Below are positions 6,353 through 12,577 of a stretch of DNA of 12,577 bases, piece by piece; within the stretch, counting starts at the first letter, position 1; each line of letters opens with the position of its first letter. The stretch is from JAJECS01 sp034428595 (GTDB taxonomy: Bacteria > Chloroflexota > UBA11872), in NCBI GenBank assembly GCA_034428595.1, contig DAOUHO010000079.1, positions 1 to 12,577 on the forward strand. The letters run 5' to 3'. The notes under the pieces were generated by a model that was not told the origin of the DNA, did no database searches, and saw only the letters and a program-made list of their open reading frames with translations. The position numbers and the translations under genes are program-made.

Positions 6353-8028
6353 ACTTCGACGTCCTCACCCTGGCGGCGGTGCGGCGGGAGATCGAGGACC
6401 GGGCCGTCGGCGGACGCGTTCAGCGCGTCGTGTCGCCCGAGCCCAACCAGATCGGGCTCGAAATCTACGCCAAGCGAGCCGCCAATCATCTGCTGATCCA
6501 GGCCGGCCCGGTGAATTCGCGGGTGCACTTCGTCGGCGGCCGCCTGCATGCCGGCAAGGCCCCGGCAAGTCCGCTGCTTCTGCTGCTGCGCAAGTGGGTG
6601 CGAGGCGGCCGACTGGTCGCGGCGACTCAGCTCCCGCAGGAGCGCGTGCTGGAGTTGCACGTGCGCGCGCGCCCGGACCCCAGCGGGCCCGTGGCTGAGC
6701 ACCGCCTGATCGTGGAGATCATCGGTCGTCAGGCCAACGCCATCCTGGTGGATGACCAGGGGCTCATCCGCGATGCGCTGCGGCGCACCTCCGGCGACGG
6801 CGCGCGACGCCGCATCATGCCGCGGACGCCGTACCAGCCACCCGCCCGCCTGTCCCTGCCCGCCCCCAGCGTTGCCTCGCCCGCCGACGTGGCGGCGCGA
6901 GCCGCTCCCGGCGTGCCGGCCTGGCGCGCCCTGCTGCAGGCCGTCGCGGGCGTGAGCCCCACGCTCGCCCGCGAGTCACTGGCGCGCGCTGACGTCGACC
7001 CCGCAACGCCAAGTCTCGACGTTGCCGCCTGGCCGGCGGTGCTCGGGGCGCTGCGCGAAATCGCGACCGACGTCGATGCCGGCGCGACGCAACCCTGCCT
7101 GGTGCCGATCGACGGCGGCTGGCAAGCCTTCGCCGCCTACCCGCTCACTCACTTGGACCGCGGCTGCCAACCGGCGGGCTCGATGAGCGAAGCGCTGGAG
7201 GCCTTCTATGAGGCCGACGAACCGGCGTCGTCCGTCGACACCGTGAGATCGCGGGTGCTGGAGCCGCTCGATGCGGCCATTGCACGGGTCGAGCGTCGCA
7301 TCGCTTCGCTGCGCACGGCGGCCCCGACCGGCGCCGCGCGAGCCGCAGGCCAGGCCCTGCTGGAACACGCCCACCTGATTCCGCCCGGCGCGACACACTT
7401 CGAGGTGGACGGACAGCGGCTCGAACTCGATCCCGCCAAATCGGTCGGCGCCAACGCCCAGACCTACTTCGCGCGCTATCGCGACATGAAGCGCGCCGCG
7501 CGGCTGGTTCCGCGGCGGCTCCGACGGGCGGAGCTGGAGCTGGCCTATCTACGGCAAGCGGCGGACGACCTGCGACGTTCGGACTCACCGGCCGTCTCGC
7601 GTCAGATCGAAGCCCTCCTGACCGAGTCCGGCCACTTGCGCCGGCCGCGTCGCAAGCGAAGGCCGGAATCGTCCGCACCGGCGGTGCGCCGCATCCAGGG
7701 GCGCCAGGTGCTCGCGGGACGCACCGCGGCCGAGAACCACCGCCTCACGTTCAAAGAGTCCGCCCCCGACGATCTGTGGTTTCACGCCCGCAACATGCCC
7801 GGAGCGCACGTCCTGCTGCGCGACCCGGGCGACGACCCGTCGCCGGAGCTGATTCACGCGGTGGCCCGGCTGGCCGCGTACCTCAGCGCCGGCCACGGCT
7901 CGACCGCCGTCGACGTGGATGTCACCCGCCGCCGCAACGTGCGCGCGATTCGCGGGGCCGGACCGGGTCAGGTCACCTACCGCCGCCATCGCACGCTCCG
8001 CGTCGCCCCGCTCGCCGACGACGCGTAG
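6349..8028 (+). CDS. rqcH: NFACT-family ribosome quality control protein (RqcH/Rqc2, FbpA-like)
   Basis: A 559-residue protein of the family that binds obstructed 50S subunits and recruits Ala-tRNA to add C-terminal alanine tails to stalled nascent chains; older annotations say fibronectin-binding protein A. The NFACT-N domain starts MNFDVLTLAAVRREIEDR and includes LLRKWVRGGRL. The middle contains a helical region (about 299-325) and the conserved SVGANAQTYFARYRDMKRA (around residues 364-383). The C-terminal NFACT-R domain (about 446-553) reads VLAGRTAAENHRLTF, then PDDLWFHARNMPGAHVLLRD and a final RAIRGAGPGQVTYRRHRTL. The ATG at 6349 overlaps the kinase stop by four bases and gives the exact family N-terminus. 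The DR pair needed for tRNA binding in Bacillus RqcH (Asp97-Arg98) appears as Glu98-Arg99. The gene ends 4 bases before the convergent mutM stop. Confidence 0.92.
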   Translation: MNFDVLTLAAVRREIEDRAVGGRVQRVVSPEPNQIGLEIYAKRAANHLLIQAGPVNSRVHFVGGRLHAGKAPASPLLLLLRKWVRGGRLVAATQLPQERVLELHVRARPDPSGPVAEHRLIVEIIGRQANAILVDDQGLIRDALRRTSGDGARRRIMPRTPYQPPARLSLPAPSVASPADVAARAAPGVPAWRALLQAVAGVSPTLARESLARADVDPATPSLDVAAWPAVLGALREIATDVDAGATQPCLVPIDGGWQAFAAYPLTHLDRGCQPAGSMSEALEAFYEADEPASSVDTVRSRVLEPLDAAIARVERRIASLRTAAPTGAARAAGQALLEHAHLIPPGATHFEVDGQRLELDPAKSVGANAQTYFARYRDMKRAARLVPRRLRRAELELAYLRQAADDLRRSDSPAVSRQIEALLTESGHLRRPRRKRRPESSAPAVRRIQGRQVLAGRTAAENHRLTFKESAPDDLWFHARNMPGAHVLLRDPGDDPSPELIHAVARLAAYLSAGHGSTAVDVDVTRRRNVRAIRGAGPGQVTYRRHRTLRVAPLADDA

Positions 8029-8032
8029 TGGC

Positions 8033-8854
8033 CTAACCCCGCCGCCGCTGACACCGCGGGCAGATGTGCGTGCCCCGCTGTCCGATCACCAGCCGCTTGA
8101 TGGCGCGGCCGCAGCGCGGGCACGGCTCCCCGGTGCGCTGAAAGACGTTGAGCCGCTCCTGATACCGTCCGCGTTCGCCGCGGCTGCCGACGTGCGTGAG
8201 AAAGCTCGTGCCGTCGTGCTCGATTCCCGCCCGCAGCGTGGTCACGATCGCCTGCGCCAGCTTGTTCAGGCGGCGGCGGCTCAGCGACCCGGCGGGTGTG
8301 TCCGGATGGATGCGGGCCAGCCACAGCGCCTCGTCCGCGTAGATATTCCCCACGCCGGCCACGATCCGCTGATCCAGCAACGTGGGCTTGATGGCCCGGC
8401 GACGCTTGCCCACCGCGGCGTGCAGCGTGCGCCCATCGAATCCTGGTTCCAGCGGCTCCGGCCCCAAGTCCGCCAGCAGCGTGTCAACCGCCGGCGGCGG
8501 CAGCAGCCAGGCGCGGCCGAAGCGCCGCATGTCCACGAAGTGCAGCGCCGGTTCCGCGTCGAACGCAACCACCAGGCGCGTGTGCCCCACCGGATCGTCC
8601 GCCGGCCGCAGGAAGATGCGGCCGCTCATCATCAGATGCAGCACCAGCACGCCGTCGTCCAGGTGCAGCAGCAGATACTTGCCGCGGCGGCCCGCGTGCC
8701 GCACCGTCTGCCCGCAAAGGCCGCGCCCAAACCCCTCGACCGACGGTGCGTGGACTAGGCTTGCGTCGCGAACCTCGGCCCGCACCACGCGGCGACCCAC
8801 AATGGCGGCGGCAAGATCACGTCGAATCGTCTCGACTTCGGGCAACTCGGGCAT
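8033..8854 (-). CDS. mutM: Formamidopyrimidine-DNA glycosylase (Fpg/MutM)
   Basis: A 273-residue base-excision repair enzyme that removes 8-oxoguanine and formamidopyrimidines and cleaves the abasic site. The N-terminus MPELPEVETI supplies the catalytic Pro and Glu exposed after Met removal. Lys59 (Lys58 in the mature numbering, in GRRGKYLLLHL) is the conserved beta-hairpin lysine. MMSGRIF and DMRRFGRAW carry the DNA-intercalating loop residues. LLDQRIVAGVGNIYADE is the helix-two-turn-helix. The C-terminal zinc finger has Cys245, Cys248, Cys265 and Cys268 in CPRC...CPRC. The ATG at 8854 is fixed by the MPELPE start; the open frame extends upstream but would bury the catalytic proline. It is convergent with rqcH (gap 4 bases) and divergent from the membrane protein at 8875 (gap 20 bases). 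Confidence 0.97.
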   Translation of the reverse strand: MPELPEVETIRRDLAAAIVGRRVVRAEVRDASLVHAPSVEGFGRGLCGQTVRHAGRRGKYLLLHLDDGVLVLHLMMSGRIFLRPADDPVGHTRLVVAFDAEPALHFVDMRRFGRAWLLPPPAVDTLLADLGPEPLEPGFDGRTLHAAVGKRRRAIKPTLLDQRIVAGVGNIYADEALWLARIHPDTPAGSLSRRRLNKLAQAIVTTLRAGIEHDGTSFLTHVGSRGERGRYQERLNVFQRTGEPCPRCGRAIKRLVIGQRGTHICPRCQRRRG

Positions 8855-8874
8855 GGCCGCCTTGAGCGCTACCT

Positions 8875-9501
8875 GTGACCGCTGAGGATACGCACCCCGC
8901 TCAGAAACCGGCGGATCCCGACGCGGCAGATTCCGCCGAAGGCCCACCCCGCCCGCCCGCCCGGCGCTTGCTGTGGCTGCAAGTTGCGCTGCTCGTCGTC
9001 GCCATGGGCGGCAGCATCGCCGCCATCCCGTTCGCGGGCGAAATCCGCGCGGTCGGAGTGGCCGGATTCCTCCTGCTGTTCATCCTGTCGGTGCAGTCCG
9101 GCGCGCTGTTCATGCTTCCCGGATTCGGATTCGCCAGCATCGGCGCCTTCACCATCGTGTTCGGCGACCCGTGGCTGCCGGCACTCGTGGGCACGACAGG
9201 TCAGGTCATCGGCGAAATGGTGTCGTACCTGCTGGGAGCCACCGGCTCGCCCTGGATCCGGCGGCAACGCGCGTATCAGCGGGTCGAGGATTGGATCAAG
9301 CGCTGGGGACTGCTGGTGGTCTTCGTCATCGCCGCCACGCCAAACCCGGTGTTCGACATCGCCGGCGCGGTGGCCGGCGCCGCCGGCCTCGGCTGGAAGC
9401 GCTTCTTCGTCGCCTCCTGGGCTGGACGCCTCATCAAGAACCTCGTCATTGCCTTCGTCGCCCTCGGCGGCGCGGCCCTATTCGAGCGGTGGTTGAGCTA
9501 G
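8875..9501 (+). CDS. VTT-domain (DedA/TVP38-like, SNARE-associated) membrane protein
   Basis: A 208-residue integral membrane protein. An acidic, proline-rich N-terminal 30 residues precede TM1 (about 31-51) and TM2 (about 60-82). The VTT core spans about 85-195: FASIGAFTIVFGDPW, GTTGQVIGEMVSYLLGATG, a charged helix (IRRQRAYQRVEDWIKRWG), then NPVFDIAGAVAGAAG and KRFFVASWAGRLIKNL. This order of glycine-rich re-entrant segments with a conserved Arg/Lys is typical of the VTT superfamily, whose members include lipid scramblases and undecaprenyl-phosphate flippases; the exact substrate here is unknown. The start is uncertain: GTG 8875 is used, giving only 20 bases to the divergent mutM start and no clear ribosome-binding site; a TTG at 8968 directly before TM1 is the main alternative. 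Confidence 0.85.
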   Translation: MTAEDTHPAQKPADPDAADSAEGPPRPPARRLLWLQVALLVVAMGGSIAAIPFAGEIRAVGVAGFLLLFILSVQSGALFMLPGFGFASIGAFTIVFGDPWLPALVGTTGQVIGEMVSYLLGATGSPWIRRQRAYQRVEDWIKRWGLLVVFVIAATPNPVFDIAGAVAGAAGLGWKRFFVASWAGRLIKNLVIAFVALGGAALFERWLS

Positions 9502-9564
9502 GAAGGTCTCTGCCCAAGCCGCTTCCGATTGGGTCCCTTCTCCCTTGAGCAGACTGCTGGCAAG

Positions 9565-9655
9565 CCCTCCGTCATTCCGGCGAAAAGCCTGCCCCGTACT
9601 CGATACGGGGCCGGAATCCAGGCCCGCGCGCCGCCCACCACAAGCGCGCGTGGTG
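9565..9655. repeat. Dispersed intergenic repeat upstream of vapBC
   Basis: The element opens CCCTCCGTCATTCCGGC, identical to 10465-10481 on the far side of vapBC, exactly 900 bases away. ATTCCGGC (9574-9581) pairs with GCCGGAAT (9610-9617). Nested inside is the hairpin CCCCGTA/TACGGGG with a 5-base loop, whose sequence is shared in inverse orientation with 5316-5342. A further stem, CACCAC (9636-9641) with GTGGTG (9650-9655), follows. The GTCATTCCGGCGAAA and CCGGAATCCAGG ends resemble a repeat I recall from intergenic regions of many bacterial genomes. No gene is seen in 9502-9737. Confidence 0.75.
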
Positions 9656-9712
9656 ACGAGCCACGCCGCACCCGAACGCGCCGCGTCCCACCAGCCATGT
9701 GGATATGCACCG

Positions 9713-9737
9713 ATGCAGTAATAGTATGCTCTGCATA
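9713..9737 (+). promoter_or_regulatory. Probable promoter/operator of vapBC
   Basis: Just before the vapB ATG lie ATGCAG (9713-9718) and CTGCAT (9731-9736) as an inverted repeat, and TATGC (9725-9729) with GCATA (9733-9737) as a tighter one. The sequence is clearly AT-richer than its surroundings. A -10-like TATGCT (9725-9730) would place transcription start almost at the ATG, so the message could be leaderless; no ribosome-binding site is seen. RHH antitoxins with their toxin usually repress their own promoter through such short palindromes. Confidence 0.5.
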
Positions 9738-9995
9738 ATGCGAACCACCATTTCGCTCGATGACCAACTGGCCCGACGCGTCGGCCGGGAAGCCGCCGCG
9801 CGGGGCCTGAGCGTGAGCGCCTTCATCGCGCAGACCCTGGACGATGCGCTCAAGCGCCGCGAACCAACCCCCGCGCCGCCGTTTCACCTCGTGACCGTTC
9901 GCGGCAGCCGACCGCGTCGCGGCGTGGACCTTGATCGTCCACGCTCGCTTGACGCCCGTGACGATCAAGACCAATTCAGCCCCCGGGGAGTCTAA
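9738..9995 (+). CDS. vapB: Ribbon-helix-helix antitoxin, VapB type
   Basis: An 85-residue protein whose N-terminal 40 residues (MRTTISLDDQLARRVGREAA, then GLSVSAFIAQTLDDALKRRE) fit the ribbon-helix-helix DNA-binding fold: a beta strand RTTISL, then two helices. The remaining basic and acidic tail (about 41-85) would be the toxin-neutralising part. It lies six bases before a PIN-domain toxin on the same strand, the standard vapBC order. The ATG at 9738 is preferred over one at 9699 because it gives the canonical strand at the very N-terminus. Its promoter region carries inverted repeats (see 9713-9737), consistent with autoregulation. Confidence 0.87.
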   Translation: MRTTISLDDQLARRVGREAAARGLSVSAFIAQTLDDALKRREPTPAPPFHLVTVRGSRPRRGVDLDRPRSLDARDDQDQFSPRGV

Positions 9996-10001
9996 TCGCG
10001 G

Positions 10002-10445
10002 ATGCTGCTGCCCGACGTCAACGTCCTGATCTACGCGCACGTCGAGGATTCGAATCCAGATCACCCCGCCTACGCCGCCTGGGTCACCCGCCTGGCGACC
10101 GGACCGGAACCATTCGCCTTGTCAGTGCTGGTGCTCGCCGGATTCGTCCGCATCGCCACCAACCCACAGATATTCGATCCGCCATCGACCACTGGCACGG
10201 CGTTTGCCTTCGTCTCGTCGCTCGTGGAACGGCCGATGGCGCGCATCGTGGGCCCTGGGCCCGACCACCTCACCATCTTTGAGGACCTGTGCCGGGACTC
10301 CGCGGCAACCGGGAAGCTGGTGGCGGACGCCCAACACGCGGCGGTGGCCATCGAGCACGGGTGCACGATCGTGTCCACCGACGCCGACTTCAGCCGATTC
10401 CCCGGGCTCCGCTGGCGCCATCCGCTGCGGCCATCGGGGCCATAG
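10002..10445 (+). CDS. vapC: PIN-domain ribonuclease toxin, VapC type
   Basis: A 147-residue PIN-domain toxin, expected to be a metal-dependent RNase that cuts tRNA or rRNA when free of VapB. The PIN acidic residues are visible: Asp5 in LLPDVNVLIYA, Asp109 in GKLVADAQHAAVAIEHG and Asp127 in TIVSTDADFSRFPGLRW. The GFVRIATNPQIF segment and the RWRHPL end match the PIN subfamily expanded in Mycobacterium tuberculosis. The ATG at 10002 follows the antitoxin stop after six bases. The gene appears intact and of normal length, so the pair is probably functional. It lies between two copies of a dispersed repeat. Confidence 0.92.
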   Translation: MLLPDVNVLIYAHVEDSNPDHPAYAAWVTRLATGPEPFALSVLVLAGFVRIATNPQIFDPPSTTGTAFAFVSSLVERPMARIVGPGPDHLTIFEDLCRDSAATGKLVADAQHAAVAIEHGCTIVSTDADFSRFPGLRWRHPLRPSGP

Positions 10446-10464
10446 GGCGGGAGCGGGAGTCCGC

Positions 10465-10530
10465 CCCTCCGTCATTCCGGCTCAAGCTCCTTCCCCCCGT
10501 GAGGGGGAAGGCTGGGATGGGGGGATCCCC
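10465..10530. repeat. Dispersed intergenic repeat downstream of vapBC
   Basis: Begins with the same 17 bases (CCCTCCGTCATTCCGGC) as the repeat at 9565, then diverges into a different hairpin: CTTCCCCC (10490-10497) pairs with GGGGGAAG (10503-10510) around a 5-base loop, followed by a G-rich stretch. The hairpin lies just after vapC, but no T-run follows it, so terminator function is uncertain. The remaining bases up to 10644 show no gene. Confidence 0.7.
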
Positions 10531-10644
10531 ACCGTCACTCCCGCCGCCCTTCGCAACGTGCCCCCTATCACCAAGGTTGACCACCCGCGCCGCCTGCCCG
10601 ACACCTGTCGCCGTACAAGAACGTCCGTAAAGATGTGTCGCGCC

Positions 10645-10887
10645 ATGGCCCGGCTAGACGTACGGCTCAACGCCGAGCAACGCCGGCGGCTGGAGGAGCT
10701 TGCTGAGGCAAAGGCCAAGCCAATCTCCGAAATCGTGCGCGGCCTGATCGATGGCGCCTACGAACACTTTCTGCGGGAGCGTCGGCGGCAGGCCGTCGAG
10801 CGGCTAATCAGGCTGGAGGTCGAGGACCCGCCGGACCCGGCAACCCTTTCATGCGAGTTGGATGCGGCAGGCCAACGGGGACTGTAC
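10645..10887 (+). pseudogene. Orphan CopG/RHH antitoxin, probably decayed (stop codon and toxin lost)
   Basis: Residues 1-81 (MARLDVRLNAEQRRRLEELA, ISEIVRGLIDGAYEHFLRERR, then RLEVEDPPDPATLSCELDAA ending GLY) match a common RHH antitoxin family that normally stops right after a terminal Leu-Tyr and is followed at once by a VapC-type toxin. Here the Tyr codon is followed by TGC rather than a stop. The frame then runs on through unrelated sequence to 11592, overlapping a membrane-protein gene. No PIN-domain motif is found in any frame of the following 360 bases. I infer a remnant whose stop was lost, either by a TGA-to-TGC change or by a deletion joining foreign sequence. An ATG at 10633 in the same frame is an alternative start. 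Confidence 0.6.
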
Positions 10888-11246
10888 TGCGAACATTTTA
10901 CTGGGAGGTCTCTTGAGAGGGACACCGCTCGAAAGATCGGGGGAACTCCGCACCACGTTGGTTATGTCGATTTCACCTCATCAGTTTCCAGTCTGTATTG
11001 TTTCGGCCGAGTCGAGAGGCTTGTACATCTTCAAGCTGCCTCCTCCTCGACTCTCCCAGCGCGCCAGCGACACAGCCGGGCGCCAAAAACGGTTATGCAA
11101 AACGCAGCCACGGGGGCCTGTGCGAGCGCCCCTACGTCCCGTGCCCCGTCTGACTCTAAGGAAGCGCACAATCATACAGCAGTGTATTATAGCGAAGGTA
11201 GCTCGTCGGAACGTCAAGGGGAGTCCTTACCATCGGACGTTCAAGG
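10888..11246. other. Gene-free stretch after the antitoxin remnant
   Basis: About 360 bases without a convincing gene on either strand; the open frames here have no family motifs and unlike-coding composition. It is AT-richer than the rest of the window. A TATTAT (11185-11190) could be a -10 for the downstream gene, but no -35 partner is clear. No tRNA-like or other known RNA structure was recognised. Confidence 0.5.
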
Positions 11247-11747
11247 ATGCCAGATGGGTTGCCATCTAAGACGGCGTTCAAGCTGCTTGCCGCGCTCCGG
11301 GAGCAGAGCCCGTCCGACATTCTTGGGTTGGTCGCGGCGGCGATCGGAATCATTTTGGTCGTGTCAGGGATCGCTCTACAGAACGATGTCGGTGTGGGCT
11401 TCGGCGCGACGATCAGGTCAATTGGTGGGATGCTGCTTCTGGGCGGGCTCGGGGCAGTCCTGTTTGTGGCGTCTCGTCGGCGGGCTGCGGTTATCGGCGC
11501 GGCACGGAACATTGTCGAAAGGTACATGGCCGCGACCGTCACGTGGTATTGGCCGAACAGGATGGGACTGGCCGGGGTGGCGATTGGGCTGATCCTGCTT
11601 GCTCCCGCCTTGGTGCTGCAGCTTATCTTTGGGTCCGTTTTCGGAGCCATCGTCATGGTGCCGGGCATCGTGCTCTTCTGGGTCGGTGTAGCCCTTCTGG
11701 CATGCGGGTCGCTCCACCGCCGAAACGCGGCCCAGAAGCGTAAGTAG
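11247..11747 (+). CDS. Hypothetical four-helix membrane protein
   Basis: A 166-residue protein I do not recognise. Four hydrophobic segments are seen at about 24-44 (DILGLVAAAIGIILVVSGIA), 57-76, 106-127 and 131-154, with a basic loop (SRRRAA) between the second and third pairs and a basic C-terminus (RRNAAQKRK), suggesting both ends are cytoplasmic. The paired-helix layout with a polar centre containing Arg/Glu and aromatic residues could be an internal duplication. The ATG at 11247 abuts AAGG with no spacer, so the start is uncertain; a TTG at 11259 is possible. Codon choice includes more A/T-ending and TTG codons than the core genes upstream, consistent with acquisition. The 189 bases after it show no gene. 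Confidence 0.6.
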   Translation: MPDGLPSKTAFKLLAALREQSPSDILGLVAAAIGIILVVSGIALQNDVGVGFGATIRSIGGMLLLGGLGAVLFVASRRRAAVIGAARNIVERYMAATVTWYWPNRMGLAGVAIGLILLAPALVLQLIFGSVFGAIVMVPGIVLFWVGVALLACGSLHRRNAAQKRK

Positions 11748-11936
11748 TCGTCAGAAGTGTCGCCTTCACCGCGAGGAAGCCGCGGCAACCGGCGATGACC
11801 GCCGCGTACCGGTCGAGCTAAGCTCCGGCCTTCAAGGATCAAAGTCCGGCGCGAGACTGGAGGCGTAGCCATCTCCTATACACATGTCCCGCAAACCAGC
11901 TTGCCGAGGATCCGTACTACTCTCGCAGACTGGGAT

Positions 11937-12577
11937 GTGGCCTATAAGGTGGCGCTGGGCGTGATGACGGTCGGTGTCATTCTGATTGTGTTGAGTCCGA
12001 TGGTCGGAGGCATCCTGCACACTCAGGCAATAATCCCACTCATTGAGCTGCTGGGAGCGCCGGGAGGTCGGCAGTTTCTTCCCTCGGATGAACCCCGAAC
12101 GAGCACCGAGCTCCTCGCGGTGCTTGGCGGCTGCAACCTTGTCGTCGGCATCAGCATGTTCTGCGTGCGCCTAGTGCTTGAACTGCTGGGAATGGCCGGC
12201 GCGCCGATAGTGACCCGCAGGATGAGGCCGCCGGGAAAGCTTGCGCTGGGCACGGCGGCGGCCGGGTTGGTCGTGTTCGCCGCCGGCGCGTTTCCCCGTA
12301 TTCTTGTCTCCCTGCTCTTCGTCGACCACGAGTCCGAAGTCCAGGGGATAACGTCGGCGCTGGACGAAGTAGCGAAGATCGGCGTTCTACTCTTGGTGTG
12401 CTCCCTCACCACACTCTTGCTCCGGGGGCGTGGGATCCGCGGCACATTGTTCGGTTGGGCCGACCGGGTGGGGTGGGGCAAGCCGGGCTATGGCTGGATC
12501 AACTGGCTCTCGTTGGCGTCTGTCGTCGTTGGGATAATCGGCTCGTTCCTCTTCCTTGGTGACGTGGCCAGCGTCTT
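11937..12577 (+). CDS. Hypothetical multi-pass membrane protein, partial (runs off window end)
   Basis: A frame open from 11799 to the end of the window encodes at least 213 residues from the GTG at 11937. About five hydrophobic segments are seen: about 5-27 (VALGVMTVGVILIVLSPMVG), 59-86, 102-128, 147-162 and 188-209, separated by charged loops such as FLPSDEPRTSTE and FVDHESEVQG. I do not recognise the family. The start is unsure: TTG 11901, GTG 11937 and ATG 11964 are all in frame, and none has a good ribosome-binding site. The regular alternation of hydrophobic and charged stretches supports this strand; the opposite-strand frame over 12023-12481 is Ser/Pro/Arg-rich and looks like a shadow. 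It follows another unknown membrane protein on the same strand. Confidence 0.55.
   Translation, partial: MAYKVALGVMTVGVILIVLSPMVGGILHTQAIIPLIELLGAPGGRQFLPSDEPRTSTELLAVLGGCNLVVGISMFCVRLVLELLGMAGAPIVTRRMRPPGKLALGTAAAGLVVFAAGAFPRILVSLLFVDHESEVQGITSALDEVAKIGVLLLVCSLTTLLLRGRGIRGTLFGWADRVGWGKPGYGWINWLSLASVVVGIIGSFLFLGDVASV

Noticed and set aside
10490..10510. Intrinsic terminator for vapC
   Set aside because: The stem is good, but no T-run follows and the hairpin is part of a dispersed repeat, so I list it only as a repeat.
9565..10530. CRISPR array from the repeated GTCATTCCGGC units
   Set aside because: Only two copies 900 bases apart, with genes between them and no regular spacers.
10888..11592. 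C-terminal continuation of the second antitoxin to a 316-residue protein
   Set aside because: The extra part is Ser/Arg/Cys-rich without motifs and overlaps a plausible membrane-protein gene in another frame, so it is read-through after stop loss.
12023..12481. 152-residue open frame on the - strand
   Set aside because: Ser/Pro/Arg-rich shadow. The + strand has a continuous frame with a regular membrane-protein pattern over the same bases.

Overview
The window is a high-GC, densely packed bacterial chromosome segment. Three things suggest a monoderm-type lineage, most likely Chloroflexota, although I cannot fix the phylum from sequence alone. YidC has the short Gram-positive-like core without the large P1 domain of Gram-negative YidC. 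Many genes are joined by 4-8 bp overlaps. A family of GC-rich hairpin repeats lies between genes.

Layout: (1) 1-1831 holds the C-terminal part of an amidase-signature enzyme and a complete type-II-like (short) citrate synthase, both on the + strand. (2) 1962-5258 is the classic rpmH-rnpA-yidD-yidC-jag cluster (ribosomal protein L34, RNase P protein, YidD, membrane insertase, Jag/KhpB RNA-binding protein). It has no dnaA upstream and no mnmE/mnmG downstream. (3) 5259-5479 is a repeat-rich intergenic region with a 20-bp perfect palindrome. (4) 5480-8028 holds a PfkB-family kinase overlapping (ATGA) an NFACT/RqcH-type ribosome quality control protein. (5) 8033-8854 is mutM (fpg) on the - strand, convergent with rqcH and divergent from a VTT/DedA-like membrane protein (8875-9501). 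(6) 9502-10887 is an accessory segment: a VapB/VapC toxin-antitoxin pair lying between two copies of a dispersed repeat, followed by a second ribbon-helix-helix antitoxin that has lost its stop codon and its toxin. (7) 10888-12577 has a less GC-biased codon use and carries two unrecognised multi-pass membrane proteins, the second running off the window.

The most unusual feature is in yidC (2768-4408). The extracellular loop between the first and second conserved helix pairs contains an insertion of about 240 residues that reads as a complete PstS/PBP-like (periplasmic phosphate-binding-protein-like) substrate-binding domain. The insertase is thus fused internally to an extracytoplasmic ligand-binding fold. 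Two residues that would contact phosphate in PstS appear to be substituted, so the ligand may differ or binding may be lost. I do not recall this architecture being described.

Functionally, the central block links ribosome assembly (L34), RNase P, membrane protein insertion (YidD, YidC) and RNA binding (Jag), with a nascent-chain quality-control factor (RqcH) about 1 kb downstream. The 3' end of yidC encodes a nine-arginine cytoplasmic tail whose codons also form the AGGAGG ribosome-binding site of jag.
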